Source: an uncultured Phycisphaerales bacterium | Lineage (GTDB): Bacteria > Planctomycetota > Phycisphaerae > Sedimentisphaerales > Anaerobacaceae | NCBI GenBank assembly: GCA_937927975.1 | Contig: CALEZT010000021.1 | Coordinates: 1 to 58,730, forward strand | Length of the DNA: 58,730 nucleotides | Direction of reading: 5' to 3' | Shown: piece after piece, positions 28,801-38,427 of the stretch | Layout of the letters: each line of letters starts with the position of its first letter | How positions within the stretch are numbered: the first letter of the stretch is position 1 | Program-made: the position numbers and the translations under genes | The notes under the pieces: generated by a model | What the model saw: the letters and a program-made list of their open reading frames with translations, nothing else | Databases searched by the model: none | What the model was told of the DNA's origin: nothing

Positions 28801-31800
28801 ATGGATCGATCGAATGGCTCCCGTCCACGTGACCGCGATCAGCTACGAAGGAAAGCCGATCCGACAGGTGGACCTGCAAATCAACGGCCGGCACGTCGGC
28901 TCCGACTACACTCTGCCTTACGAATTCGAGGTCCCCTGGCAGACGGCGGCCGGCGGCGCCTGCACCCTCGTCGCCACCGCCACCGATGCCGCCGGCAGAC
29001 GCGAGGCGTCCACCCGCAAGCTCCAGGTCTCCGATTACTTCAACCTGCTGCCGACCGATGGTTCGGTGGTCACAGGCAATGAGGTCACCATCTCCTGGGA
29101 GGGCGGCACGTTCGGGCCCGCCAGGGTTCGTTACCGCCCCAGGCAGGACGACAAGACGGAAACCGATTGGAAGGAAGTCGTGGGCCAGAATGCCCGCGCG
29201 CGCCGCGTGCAGATCGCCGATCTCGAAGCGGAGAAGGTCTACGAGGTTCAGCCGCTGGGCGGGTCGGAGCCCGGTCCCGTTCGCGAAGTCACGCGAGTCA
29301 AGGGCCTGGCCTTCACGCAGTCCCGTTACGGCGGGACCATCCAGCGCGACTACGACCAGAAGATCCCCGTTGCGGTGCGCAATCATGCCACCGAGAAACG
29401 GGTCGTGCGACTCCGGTGCGACCAGCCGCGGGACGGCAATCTGCTGGTGGCTTTCATCGGAGAAGGCGAGAAGAACCGACCGGTGGAATTGGGACCGGAC
29501 GAGCAACGCGCCTTCACGCTCGGCTTCAGCGCCCAGGACGTGGTCCAGGAACGCCACGAACTGCCCATCTACATCGAGTCGGAAGACGGGTATTCCGACC
29601 AGGCCCAGGTCGAAATCCTGGTCAAGCTGCCGAAGGTGGATCTGCAATGGGTCGATCGGACGCCCCAGGGACAGGAGGGATTGAGCCGGACGTACGAACT
29701 GGTCAACCAGGGCGACACCCTCACCGATGTGAATGTCGGCGCCGCCAACGACAGCGTTCGCATCTCTCCCGAAGTCAAGCACGGCCTGATTCAGGCGGGA
29801 CAGCGCCTGCGGTTCGACGTGTATCCGAAGATCGGCGAGGGATTCACCGGCTGCCAGGACGAGATCCAGGCGACCTCCATCGGCAAGACGGCCTCCAGTC
29901 GTTATGAAGGCAAACTCAAGCCCGGCGAACAGGTCTTCCACCTCGACATGACAGCGGGTCTCGACCCTGTCACCCGCGAGTCCGAGAGCGTGGAAACCGC
30001 GGTGCGCGCCGCCCGCCGCCTGGTGGGACAGTACCTCAGTCCCGCCACCGTGGACTGGACCGATCGGACCGATCCGCAGGACACCAACCACGATGGAAAG
30101 CCGGACCGCTGGACCGTGACGGATGTGCTGAATCAGACGCGCTGGTTCGGCCAGGACACCGATGGCGACGGAGAGGTGGATTTCGCCCAGGCCGACGTGG
30201 GACTCGACGGCGAAATCGATCATTCTTCCGTCTTAGACCAGGGCCGCTGGCAGGCCACGAACCTGCTCGACGCATGGCTGGAGATGAACTTCACCATCCC
30301 GCAACACCGCTCGGCCTACGAGCCCCACGATCTGGACGTGGTCGTCAACGGCAACGTTGTCGGCCAACTGAAAGAGACCATCCCCGAAGGCAATTATCGC
30401 TTTCCGCTGGCGCCTGCGGCCCTGAACTGGGGCGGAGCCGACAATGCGCTCGAGATCAACTCCCACTTCCGCAACTTCGCGCATTACGCCATCTCCAGCG
30501 ACTTCCAGCTCAAGACCCGTCTGTTGGCGGCAAAGGCCTATGCGATCGGCGCATCGCGTCAGGACGCGGTCCGTCGCCTTCTCGACAGCGACAAGGGGTT
30601 CTCCACCGACGGTCCCGACTTCAGCGTCTCCTCCGAAGATCTGGACCTGACGCCCAAAGACAAGCTCGCGCCGGGCATGCCGATCCGCATTGCCGGAACC
30701 GTGCGAAATCTGGGCGCCGGTGCGGGCGACCGGCTCGAAATCGCTCTCTTTCTGGCCGTTCCCGGGACCCAGGGCAAGGAACTGATTCGCCAGAGCATGG
30801 CCGCGCCGGGCCTGATGACCGATGCGCCCTTCGAATTCATCTGGCCTGCTGCGCCGGGCAACCACAGCCTTCGCGTGATGGTCGATCCGGACAATCTGAT
30901 CGGGGAATCCAACCGCAAAAACAACACCGCGATCCTCGGCGTCGTCGTTCCCGGCGACGAGGTCCCGCCCACATTGACGGTGGTCCAACCCGAGCGCGAC
31001 TTGACGACCTCCAACGGGTCCGTGAACCTGCTGGCCACCGCGACAGACGAAGCGGGCATCATCGCAGTGACCGTCTCCATCGACGGCGGCATGGTCCGTC
31101 CCCTGTACCGCACTTCGAACGGATTCGAAGGGATCGCGCGATTGCAGCCGGGCACGCACTCCCTGCGATTCCGCGTCACCGACTCCGGCGGTCTTCACGT
31201 GGAGGACACCCGCGTTGTGAAGGTCGAGGCTGCGCGACCCGCGTGCAAGATCGTCAGTCCGACCGAAGGCGCCACGGTGGACGTTGCGGAAACCCGCGTG
31301 CTCGTATCGGCATCCGAAGCGGCGCAGAGTTGCGTGCGCATCAATCGCGGACCGTGGCTTGCACTGAAGCCCGCAGGCGACCTGTGGGCCGGACGCGTGG
31401 ACCTGCCCTTCGGACGCTGCCAGATCGACGTGGTGGTCATCGACGCATCGGGCGTCCGCCAGACTCAGTCGGTGACCGTGCACTGCACGGCGCAGCCCGA
31501 ACAGGAAACGCAACGCGATCGCGAAGAATCGGTCACCCGCCACGATGGGCAGGAATCTCCCGAGGCCGGCAGCGCGCGGTATGCCCGGTCCGCGCCGGAT
31601 CGAGAAAGGGAGATGGAGATTTCTGCGGACCCGGACGCCCGGATGTTCTCGCGGGTCCCGACGGGCCGCGGTCCCTGGCAGAGTCCTTTCACCCCCGAGG
31701 GGATCGAGCCGACCTTCGTTGCGATGTCCGACTCGCGACCGAACCGGTTGCCCGAGTCCTCGTCCGATGCCTCGGACCGAGCGGGTCCGGCGGACCTCCC

Positions 31801-34171
31801 CGAGGAAAACGACGTCGTTCCGCCTCCGGGAGTCGCCGCGCCGGCGCCGCGTCCCTTTGCGCCGTCCGCCGGGTCGCCGGCGCCAGGCGACCGGCGCCAG
31901 GCTCCGACGGGATTCGTCGTCGATCGCCAGCGGAACGATTGGTACTGTCCCAACCGGCCGAAGATCGGCATCAACTTCAAACTGCCCGACTGGCTGACCA
32001 AAGAGGAGTTCCAGGAGATCCTGAAGAAAGGTCCCAACAGCGCCGAGTTTCGGGCTCTGGAGGGCAGACTCCTGGCAGAGTATTGGCGACGGAACTTCGG
32101 ACGGACCATCAAGGGGCAGACCATCGACGAGTTGCTCCTGAAGTACAAGGAACTGCTCTTGCGACGTTGCGATCGCCTGGAACCGGTGGATGGCAAGATG
32201 CCCAGCTTCCTGCAATCCCTCGGTCTGGCTGCCGACGATCCGCCGACCGATCCGAGGCAGTTGGAGGCCTGGCGCGAGAAGATGAAGGAACTCACCGAGG
32301 TCTATTGGCTCCGCCTGCTGGCCACGCAAGACGCTGCCACGGTCATCGAGGGCATGCGCATGCGGGCCGAGGCCCTGAGCAAGTACGACCAGGCCTCCCA
32401 GTTGCAGGCGGAAGCCATCATCATCGAGATCCAAGCCAATCAGAAGATCACGCAGGACGTCCTCGAAGCCCTGCCCTACACCGGTGAAGCCCTCGATCTG
32501 ATCGCGGCAGTCACCGGCGAATCTCTCTCCGGCGAGCAGCTCTCCGGCTGGGAACGGTTCTTCCGCACCGCCTGCGCCGCCGGGCCGGCGGCCCTGGAAG
32601 AAGCCTTGAAACGGTCGCCCCGCGCCCAGGAGGCGGTCGCCCAGTTCCTCGCTGCCGCCGGGGAAATGGGCGGCGACATGAAGAACGCCCTGCTCCGTCG
32701 CATCGGCGCCGACATCGACAAGTTCGACCAGTTCACCGACGACGCCATCAGGTTCCTCACGAAGGAACGCCACATTTTCGGGCGCAACGCCGACGACGTG
32801 GTCGATGCCGCCAGGACCGGCTACCGACAGACCGCAGCCGGGATGGAGGACCTGCGACAGCTCGAAAGAGCCAAAGACGCCTCTCGACAAACCCTCAACG
32901 ATCTCGACGATCTGGTGAGAAAGGGTCGTCAGGCCGGAGACGCCGACATCGAGGAGGTCATTCTGCGATTGCAGCGGGACAAGACCGCTCAATCGCTCAT
33001 GAACAGCTCCGAAGTGTCCGACGAGGTCCGCAAGAGGGCCAACGAGACCATCAAGAGAATCTACAGGGACACCGATGCGCCGACCATGGCGCGAATCCAG
33101 AATTCGCCGGAGGTGCAGAAGTTCGCCCGAGACCGCGGTCTGGACCCGGACAGCCTCGAAGTCTCGGTCTGGAGCCCCACGAACACAAGAGGCGCATCCA
33201 CAGTCGATCCGGACTTCAAGAAGTTCGGCCGGGATCGCGACGTCACCTACCAGATCACCGGCAGAACCAAGGACGGACGCACCGTCACCCTGGACGTGAA
33301 TCACGACATCTCGGGACCCATCTACAAAGAAGAACTCTACAGACGCTGTCACGGCGGCAACCTCCCGCCGGGCGATGCCGCCCAGCGGGCCAGGGCCATC
33401 ACCCAGTTTGCCGACGACACGGACCAGATGGTCACCTCCAGGTGGCATCGCGAGGCCTACAACACCGGACCGGACGTGCAGATCAGCGACTGGCTCAACA
33501 ACGACATCACCCCCCCGGTGGCGAGGGTGGAGGACATTCGCGACACCATGATGATCAAGAGCCAGCACTGGTTCGACCAGGCGGCCGAGGCCGGACGCGA
33601 CACCGTCAAGTACTCGCGGGACACCGCTGAGGGGATGCGCCAGGCCACCAAGCAGTGGGACAATATCGTCGCCAGGCGAGCGGCCCTCTATGGCGCGAAC
33701 GTGCCGCCTCAACTCGACAGAGCGATCGACATCTTCAAGCAAGTGGACAGGGGCGTCATCTCGCCCAAGCAGGCCGAGCACATGCTCGAACAGTTGGGCA
33801 ATCTGTCTGGCGGCGCCAAGCTGACGCCGCAGAGAGTGGTCGAGAACATGGCCCACTACTTCGAGGCGATCGAAAAAGGTCCCGGCAAGGCGTTCCGCAG
33901 CATCAAGACCGCGGAACTGGCCAGGACGCTGCACGGCGTCAACGATCTGACCCGGCGCACGGACCTGATCAACGACGCCTATCGCGGCGGCCAGATCTCC
34001 GGCGAGACGTTCCGCCAGATGCGTGAAGGCAGCTTCCGCCTGCCGCCCAATTCGACGCCGCAGCAGAGGCAGCAGCTCAAGAACTGGGCCCTCGGCGCAT
34101 GGGATCGCCGCGCCATCAGCCTTACGGAAAGGAGACTCATCGAGGGACAAGTGGGCTCTCTGGAAGAGTGA
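25808..34171 (+). CDS. giant secreted multidomain protein (2787 aa) with unknown C-terminal helical region
   Basis: A signal peptide ends near residue 28. In order: three carboxypeptidase-regulatory/PEGA-like domains (about 30-300); five PPC-like repeats of roughly 120 residues ending in WGNN or WGMN (about 303-900); a bacterial Ig-like domain (980-1078); an Fn3-like segment; two calcium-loop motifs DTNHDGKPD and DTDGDGEVD (about 1427-1445); a CARDB-like domain (1612-1720); two Ig-like domains (1720-1900); a low-complexity linker; and an alpha-helical C-terminal part (2050-2787). The last part contains KFGRDRDVTYQ and DISGPIYKEEL near residue 2473, of unknown function. The layout resembles long surface or polymorphic-toxin-type proteins, but no immunity gene follows. 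The ATG at 25808 has GAGGGG upstream. It is convergent with lptG. Confidence 0.85.
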   Translation: MDSLTRSPLARTVLVLLSSTAFSSTLPAQMIPGPLAVQVRSAGDAKPVPGVLVHVGGRMAVSDPAGKVVFDGMPAGTYDLWCRQPGHQEFRETIELQNGERVEQVVSLVPEVLSPLRLRFIEETSEEPVGGARIRLVPRGVAPALQGPMVFSADSAGNVATIAVPEGVYHLTVETPGYALLSQDIEHKGITQPMEFKLQAVSRNVSCTVVVTDDRDRPISGADVELWEVYPLARIAAGKTAGTGTVVFSDLRVGTVNPTVKDKTLAATCRNEAVVRVQAQGHAMTLQSVRLTETNPIRVTTAAMKTIPERQPNESKADAQWLLAGQTVSLKIDRRDDQDWFAFDLREASRVHLSFNNVPLALFATAFDSAGKSVATLGKYGGQPATSDWDLPTGRYWVQVTAWGMNASDAEIVMAFTTETAADPLESNNTAPEAKPIQIGQHMRGIIFPVGDADHFSLRLDRAGTLRVESANAPRIERTVTVVDDKGKPYPVLNCYSGVGGAGEWPLPSGDYRVVVTKWGNNGCSLDPYDFRVLFMADDGVDDPVQRPGGRLSAVRELSLHGHNYATINPTGDRDLYTLSIPSKGTLRVLQQGSIELTTRVLDSRGEMLRTVNSYAGSSNLTGHPFSAATTAYLEVTKWGNNGWSPFPYVLRTWFDPAGEFERLQDNDSPKTATPIDLGTMVRDNICPTGDQDWYQLVIDQPGILNVWFEARPQLTVRLHDAAGKTLETVNAYLNTQNQVNWDVVPGVYGLQVTAWGNNVESAWDYALKPTLHRAVPGETADPTKSPAITLKIGEARPCGIELIGDVERFRVSIPSKGEYTYFIGGPIETSTTATNSRTAAPFFQRLAYASTTTRHDFVADGPMELDLVVTAWGNNKRNAQPNWVMVGPKGSSLRSPAVSWTVNAFEPTKVTFALAAVPGVPSLPSVSLDLNGDGRPDATVTSGQSQTLEFPTQGLYRAASWGTDNSIWARGEFWVQATGQPVREGMRVLIATPSEGEWIDRMAPVHVTAISYEGKPIRQVDLQINGRHVGSDYTLPYEFEVPWQTAAGGACTLVATATDAAGRREASTRKLQVSDYFNLLPTDGSVVTGNEVTISWEGGTFGPARVRYRPRQDDKTETDWKEVVGQNARARRVQIADLEAEKVYEVQPLGGSEPGPVREVTRVKGLAFTQSRYGGTIQRDYDQKIPVAVRNHATEKRVVRLRCDQPRDGNLLVAFIGEGEKNRPVELGPDEQRAFTLGFSAQDVVQERHELPIYIESEDGYSDQAQVEILVKLPKVDLQWVDRTPQGQEGLSRTYELVNQGDTLTDVNVGAANDSVRISPEVKHGLIQAGQRLRFDVYPKIGEGFTGCQDEIQATSIGKTASSRYEGKLKPGEQVFHLDMTAGLDPVTRESESVETAVRAARRLVGQYLSPATVDWTDRTDPQDTNHDGKPDRWTVTDVLNQTRWFGQDTDGDGEVDFAQADVGLDGEIDHSSVLDQGRWQATNLLDAWLEMNFTIPQHRSAYEPHDLDVVVNGNVVGQLKETIPEGNYRFPLAPAALNWGGADNALEINSHFRNFAHYAISSDFQLKTRLLAAKAYAIGASRQDAVRRLLDSDKGFSTDGPDFSVSSEDLDLTPKDKLAPGMPIRIAGTVRNLGAGAGDRLEIALFLAVPGTQGKELIRQSMAAPGLMTDAPFEFIWPAAPGNHSLRVMVDPDNLIGESNRKNNTAILGVVVPGDEVPPTLTVVQPERDLTTSNGSVNLLATATDEAGIIAVTVSIDGGMVRPLYRTSNGFEGIARLQPGTHSLRFRVTDSGGLHVEDTRVVKVEAARPACKIVSPTEGATVDVAETRVLVSASEAAQSCVRINRGPWLALKPAGDLWAGRVDLPFGRCQIDVVVIDASGVRQTQSVTVHCTAQPEQETQRDREESVTRHDGQESPEAGSARYARSAPDREREMEISADPDARMFSRVPTGRGPWQSPFTPEGIEPTFVAMSDSRPNRLPESSSDASDRAGPADLPEENDVVPPPGVAAPAPRPFAPSAGSPAPGDRRQAPTGFVVDRQRNDWYCPNRPKIGINFKLPDWLTKEEFQEILKKGPNSAEFRALEGRLLAEYWRRNFGRTIKGQTIDELLLKYKELLLRRCDRLEPVDGKMPSFLQSLGLAADDPPTDPRQLEAWREKMKELTEVYWLRLLATQDAATVIEGMRMRAEALSKYDQASQLQAEAIIIEIQANQKITQDVLEALPYTGEALDLIAAVTGESLSGEQLSGWERFFRTACAAGPAALEEALKRSPRAQEAVAQFLAAAGEMGGDMKNALLRRIGADIDKFDQFTDDAIRFLTKERHIFGRNADDVVDAARTGYRQTAAGMEDLRQLERAKDASRQTLNDLDDLVRKGRQAGDADIEEVILRLQRDKTAQSLMNSSEVSDEVRKRANETIKRIYRDTDAPTMARIQNSPEVQKFARDRGLDPDSLEVSVWSPTNTRGASTVDPDFKKFGRDRDVTYQITGRTKDGRTVTLDVNHDISGPIYKEELYRRCHGGNLPPGDAAQRARAITQFADDTDQMVTSRWHREAYNTGPDVQISDWLNNDITPPVARVEDIRDTMMIKSQHWFDQAAEAGRDTVKYSRDTAEGMRQATKQWDNIVARRAALYGANVPPQLDRAIDIFKQVDRGVISPKQAEHMLEQLGNLSGGAKLTPQRVVENMAHYFEAIEKGPGKAFRSIKTAELARTLHGVNDLTRRTDLINDAYRGGQISGETFRQMREGSFRLPPNSTPQQRQQLKNWALGAWDRRAISLTERRLIEGQVGSLEE

Positions 34172-34203
34172 CCGCGTTGCGCGGGGACCGCTCGATGCGA
34201 TTG

Positions 34204-34239
34204 AAGGGTCCGCCCGAAACGCGGAGATTGCGGACCCTT
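34204..34239. terminator. probable terminator hairpin between convergent genes
   Basis: AAGGGTCCGC (34204-34213) and GCGGACCCTT (34230-34239) form a perfect 10-bp stem with a 16-nt loop, midway between the stops of the giant gene and lptG. The T-tract is short, so efficiency is uncertain. Confidence 0.5.
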
Positions 34240-34252
34240 TCCCGTTGAGGAT

Positions 34253-35362
34253 CTACGTCTTCATCGAGTCGATCTCGATGATGGCGATGGGCAGGAAGAT
34301 GAAGATGGGCAGCCAGGCCCAGAGCTCCGGCATGACGCGGGTGCCAAAGACGACTTCGGTGGCGAGCATCTTGCAGACGAAGGTCGTCACGAAACAGCCG
34401 GCGGTCAGGATGAAGCTGACCAGGATGGCGGATTTCATCGTCCGCGGGTCGCGACAGATCAGCACCGGCAGGCTCACCATGAGCATCGTCAGATTGATCA
34501 GCGGGTCGGTGATGCGGAAGTGTCTCTGGCTCAGGAGCTGGGCGATGTCCTTGACCTTGGTCTTCTGGGCGGCCAGGGCCGCCAGTTGGCGGGAGCTCAG
34601 GAGCGAATCGTAGCCCGCGTTGCGGCGCAGCGCGATGTCCTTGGGGAGCAGGTCGTCGGCCTGATAGAAGGACCACGACTGCGGGGCCAGGTTGGGGTCC
34701 GTGCTGATGTACAGGCCGTTGAGCAGGTCCCAGCGGTTCGCGGAGGGGTTGAAGACCGCCGAGTCGGCCGAGAGCCGCCCGGTCACTTCCCAGACGCCGG
34801 GCTGGGACGGGAGGGCCCGTCGGGTCAGGATCGTGGGCCGATCGAGAGTCGCGTTCGCGGCGTCGTACTTCGGCGAGCACAGCAGCGAGCCCTTGCCGTC
34901 GGTGAAGAACCACACCGCATAGGCCTCTTTCCCCTCGATGTCGTCCTCGTCCTGGACGAGCTTGTCGCTGATCGCCGGGATGAGAAGCTCCTGGTCGGCC
35001 ACCGCCAGCGCCGTGAAGAAGATCACCAGCGCCAGGATCGGCCCGACGATCCGCTTGGCGCTGACGCCGGAGGCGATCATCGCGACCAGCTCGTTGTTGC
35101 GCACCATCCGACCCAGCGAAAACGCCGCGGCCACCACGGTGATGACGCCCGCGGTGTCTCGGAAGTACAGCGTCATGCGGAAGGCGTAGAACAGCGCGAT
35201 GTGCTTCATCAGCTCCACGGTCCCCAGCTTGTCCGCATTCTCCGCGAACTCGTCGAGGTTCACGAACAGCTCGATGATCACCCGCAATCCGATCAGCACG
35301 CAAAACGCGATGACGTATCCGATCAGGAAGTTCTTGGCGATGTATCGATCGAGGATCTTCAT
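34253..35362 (-). CDS. lptG: LptG-like LPS export permease
   Basis: The 369-aa protein fits the YjgP/YjgQ family: N-terminal membrane helices, a periplasmic beta-jellyroll-type segment (about residues 135-270) and C-terminal helices. FGTRVMPELWAWLP near the end corresponds to the family's last loop. LptF and LptG form the membrane part of the ABC transporter that extracts lipopolysaccharide. The ATG at 35362 has GAGG upstream and lies 5 nt after lptF. A much longer in-frame opening upstream is an antisense-biased frame. It is last in a reverse gene run. Confidence 0.85.
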   Translation of the reverse strand: MKILDRYIAKNFLIGYVIAFCVLIGLRVIIELFVNLDEFAENADKLGTVELMKHIALFYAFRMTLYFRDTAGVITVVAAAFSLGRMVRNNELVAMIASGVSAKRIVGPILALVIFFTALAVADQELLIPAISDKLVQDEDDIEGKEAYAVWFFTDGKGSLLCSPKYDAANATLDRPTILTRRALPSQPGVWEVTGRLSADSAVFNPSANRWDLLNGLYISTDPNLAPQSWSFYQADDLLPKDIALRRNAGYDSLLSSRQLAALAAQKTKVKDIAQLLSQRHFRITDPLINLTMLMVSLPVLICRDPRTMKSAILVSFILTAGCFVTTFVCKMLATEVVFGTRVMPELWAWLPIFIFLPIAIIEIDSMKT

Positions 35363-35367
35363 ACGCC

Positions 35368-36957
35368 TCAGCCCCGCTGCAGCTTTCTGTAGATCCCGGC
35401 CGCCAGGAGGACCAGAAACGCCAGCCCGCCCCACATGATCCAGATGCCGGTGGAATCCCCCACCGCGCTGTTCTGCGTGAGCTGCTTGCCGCTGACGATC
35501 GAGATGATCAGCACCGCGGCCGGCACGCAACTGGCGCCGAAGGCGCTGAGCAGGTGCCCGCCTTTCTGCAGAACGCCCAGGCCGATCCCGATCAGGATCA
35601 TCGGAACGCAGCCGATCCCGAACACCAGACGCGAGTTCACCTCGGCCTGGATGTCCCTCATCGTGCCGCGAATCTTCCTGAGAAGGTCCGCCTGCCCTTT
35701 GGCCAGGATTTCGCTCGGCGGCCTCTTCAATCCCGACGCCAGGTCCCCGGTCACCAGGTCCAGCAGAGGCGTCCGACTCAGCCTCCTCGCCACCGCCTCG
35801 GGCAGCGACAGGTCGCTCACCCCGTACGGCACGAGGGACTGCCCCGTCTCCTGGACGCTCGGATTGTGGAGGTACAGAGTCAGTTTCGGCTCGAAGGTCC
35901 CCGTCTGCACCTGGATCTCGGCCTTCGTGCATTCGAGCCGACGCCGACGCCCGCTGCCGTCGCACTCCTCGACCACCACCGGCGGCGCCAGCACAATGGC
36001 CGCAGGGTCCCGCAGTTCGCAGCGCCGGGCCGAGAACCGCACGGAATGCGAAGCCCCCTTGAACTCGTACGATCCGCCCGACACGATCGCCTCGTTGACG
36101 TCTTGCGCCAGCAGTTCCGTCACGTATTGCGTGTAGGTCTCGCGGGCCAGCCGGGCCACCGGATCGAACCGCATCAGGTCGGCCTCGATCCGCTTCATCT
36201 GGTCGATCTTCTTGAATTTGATGTCGTCCGGCATGAGCGACTCGAACTCCATCGTCACCGGAAGCAGGCCGACCGTCCCCTCCCACGGCTCGTTGCCCGA
36301 CCCCATCTGGCGGCAATTGCGCACGGTCAGTCGCACTTCGTTGAATCGCCCCTGCGAATCGAACTTCACCAACGCTTCGTCCGCGGTGGTCGTCTTGCGG
36401 ACGCCCTGCGTCTTGGACGTCTGGACGATGACGATGCCGTACAACGCATCCTGCTCCAGATCCGCGTGATCGGCATAGATCAGAAACGAACCGGACCCGC
36501 TGCGAATCGAGTAATACCCTCGCCGCTGGAGGTTGCGGAACAGGATCTGCTTGGCGTCGGATTTCAGCGATGTCTCCGCCATGCGCACGAAGTACGGCAT
36601 GACGTGGAAGCTCAGCAGCAGATTGGCGATCGCCACGAGGACCGCCAGGACCAGGCCGGGATAGATCAGCGTCATCGCGCCGATTCCGCTGGCTCGACAG
36701 GCGTCGATCTCATTGTCGCCGGCGAACCGGCCGTACGCCAGCGCCGAGGCGAACAGAGCCGCCATCGGCAGCACGAACGTCAGCGTCACCGGCATGAAGA
36801 TGAACAGAATGGTGACCGCCTGGCGGGGACCGACGCCGAACTTCTGCACCGGTTGCAGAAGCATGCCCAAACTCAGGATCAACGTCAGCGCGACCGTCGC
36901 CAGGACGAAGATCCGCAGCACCTCGCGGAACATGTACCGGTGCAGGGTGAAGACCAT
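35368..36957 (-). CDS. lptF: LptF-like LPS export permease
   Basis: The 529-aa protein has the YjgP/YjgQ layout: MVFTLHRYMFREVLRIF and following helices, including the characteristic FVLPMAALFASALAYGR with NEIDACRASGI, a periplasmic domain and three C-terminal helices. It is longer than the usual ~370 residues because the periplasmic domain (about 130-390) is enlarged. With LptG it should form the LPS extraction complex; the LptB ATPase is not in the window. It starts 3 nt after the SurA-like gene, consistent with one operon. Confidence 0.87.
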   Translation of the reverse strand: MVFTLHRYMFREVLRIFVLATVALTLILSLGMLLQPVQKFGVGPRQAVTILFIFMPVTLTFVLPMAALFASALAYGRFAGDNEIDACRASGIGAMTLIYPGLVLAVLVAIANLLLSFHVMPYFVRMAETSLKSDAKQILFRNLQRRGYYSIRSGSGSFLIYADHADLEQDALYGIVIVQTSKTQGVRKTTTADEALVKFDSQGRFNEVRLTVRNCRQMGSGNEPWEGTVGLLPVTMEFESLMPDDIKFKKIDQMKRIEADLMRFDPVARLARETYTQYVTELLAQDVNEAIVSGGSYEFKGASHSVRFSARRCELRDPAAIVLAPPVVVEECDGSGRRRRLECTKAEIQVQTGTFEPKLTLYLHNPSVQETGQSLVPYGVSDLSLPEAVARRLSRTPLLDLVTGDLASGLKRPPSEILAKGQADLLRKIRGTMRDIQAEVNSRLVFGIGCVPMILIGIGLGVLQKGGHLLSAFGASCVPAAVLIISIVSGKQLTQNSAVGDSTGIWIMWGGLAFLVLLAAGIYRKLQRG

Positions 36958-36960
36958 CGG

Positions 36961-38427
36961 TCACGGGTCCTGCTGCTTCAGCGCGATCTCCACGGGGTCC
37001 AGGTCCCGAATCCGATCGCTGAAGATCTCGTGCGGATACTTCTCGAGCAGCTTCTTCTCCATGTCGCCCAGCACGCCTCGTCGCTGCTGGCCGAAGAGCA
37101 TCCATTTCGCGGACCCGGCCAGTTCCTCGGAGTAGTCCTGCGTCCGGACCGGCGTGACTTCGAGGACCTTGACCAGCCGCCACTTGGCGCCGCCCTCGTA
37201 GAAGCCGGGAATCGGGCCGAGCACCTGGTTAGGCTCCGCTTTCGCCAGGAGGGTCCAGAACATCCCTTCGCTGCCCGGCGAGAGATGGTAAGGGCTCACT
37301 TCCTTCTGCAGGGAGTGATCCTGTCGAAGCGCCTGGAAGTCCGCGCCCTGATCGAGCATCGCCTTGACCTTCAGCGCGGTCTCCTTGTCCGAGCACCAGA
37401 TCTGATCGGCCTTCAGCGACGGGTTCGCCGCGAACTGGCGGGGGTCTTCATCGAAGCGTGCCTTGACCTGTTCGGGCGTGGGCTCCGGGATGTGCTTGAT
37501 CCATTCCTCCTGCGTCTTGTACAGGAGCCGGTCGTCCTCAAGCTTGCGCAGCTCGCTCCTCAACGCGGGGTCCTGATCGTAGCCGCGGGACTTGGCCTCG
37601 GCGGCCAGCACCGGACCGCGGAGCCCCATGTCCAGAAGCCTCTCGACGCCCTCGGGTTTGCCCAGATCCTGGGGCCTTCGCGGCGGCGGAAAGTCGCAGA
37701 GCAACTGGAACCAGTCCTTCAGGGTGAACCGTCCGCCCTCGAACGTGGCCAGAACCAAGCCCCGCTCTTCGTCGGACAGGTCCGTGTTGACCTGGCTGTT
37801 CAGAATCCAGTATTGGGTCGGCCCTCGCGGCTCGCGCGGCTGGGTCAGGAGCCGTTGATGGATCCCGGCGGTCTTCGCCACGTTCTCAGCCACCTTGACG
37901 ATTTTGCGTTTGGCGGCCACCTGGGCGTAGTACTGGTCCCGAAGCTGGTTGGCCTGCGCCTGCATCGCCATCATCCTCGCCTGGTCGCGGGTCACGTTGG
38001 GCCGGCTCTGCATCGCCCGGTCCACGTCCGCGTCCTCGACCTTGAGCTTGGGGGCCAGCTCGGTCTCCAGCAGCCTGCTGACGAGCCTGGCCGTCTCGAG
38101 CTGCGACACCGCCCGACGGATCTGCTCGTCCCGATCCAGGCCCAGCCTGCGGCCCTCCATGCTGGTGGCCTTCTCCGCCAGCATCTTGCGCAGCACGGAC
38201 TCGGCCGTCGGCGACGGAGGCTCCTGATAGAACTGCTCCTCGTGAGGCCGCATCTCCTGAAGGAGACGCCGGGCCAGCTCGTCCTGGTAGATCAAAACGT
38301 CGCCGATGCCGGCGACGACCACGCGGTCCGCGGCCTTTTCGTCCGCCGCCACCGGGCTCGCGAGGCACAGTACACAGATCCCCAGGAACGCACACAATCC
38401 GAACATGCAGGTACGAACGCTGTCCAT
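36961..38427 (-). CDS. SurA-like periplasmic chaperone / parvulin-type peptidyl-prolyl isomerase
   Basis: A signal peptide ends near PVAADEK. The helical N-terminal part resembles the SurA/trigger-factor-like chaperone domain, and residues about 330-450 form a parvulin-type region with SLKADQIWCS, GADFQALRQDHS and GMFW. Such proteins help outer-membrane proteins fold, which suits placement before lptF and lptG. The ATG overlaps the hisG stop as TGATG, so translation is coupled. The overall sequence is divergent from classical SurA. Confidence 0.72.
   Translation of the reverse strand: MDSVRTCMFGLCAFLGICVLCLASPVAADEKAADRVVVAGIGDVLIYQDELARRLLQEMRPHEEQFYQEPPSPTAESVLRKMLAEKATSMEGRRLGLDRDEQIRRAVSQLETARLVSRLLETELAPKLKVEDADVDRAMQSRPNVTRDQARMMAMQAQANQLRDQYYAQVAAKRKIVKVAENVAKTAGIHQRLLTQPREPRGPTQYWILNSQVNTDLSDEERGLVLATFEGGRFTLKDWFQLLCDFPPPRRPQDLGKPEGVERLLDMGLRGPVLAAEAKSRGYDQDPALRSELRKLEDDRLLYKTQEEWIKHIPEPTPEQVKARFDEDPRQFAANPSLKADQIWCSDKETALKVKAMLDQGADFQALRQDHSLQKEVSPYHLSPGSEGMFWTLLAKAEPNQVLGPIPGFYEGGAKWRLVKVLEVTPVRTQDYSEELAGSAKWMLFGQQRRGVLGDMEKKLLEKYPHEIFSDRIRDLDPVEIALKQQDP

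Noticed and set aside
30233..34150. 1305-codon reverse frame opposite the giant gene
   Set aside because: It mirrors the GC codon bias of the sense gene, has no recognisable domain, and the sense strand has clear families.
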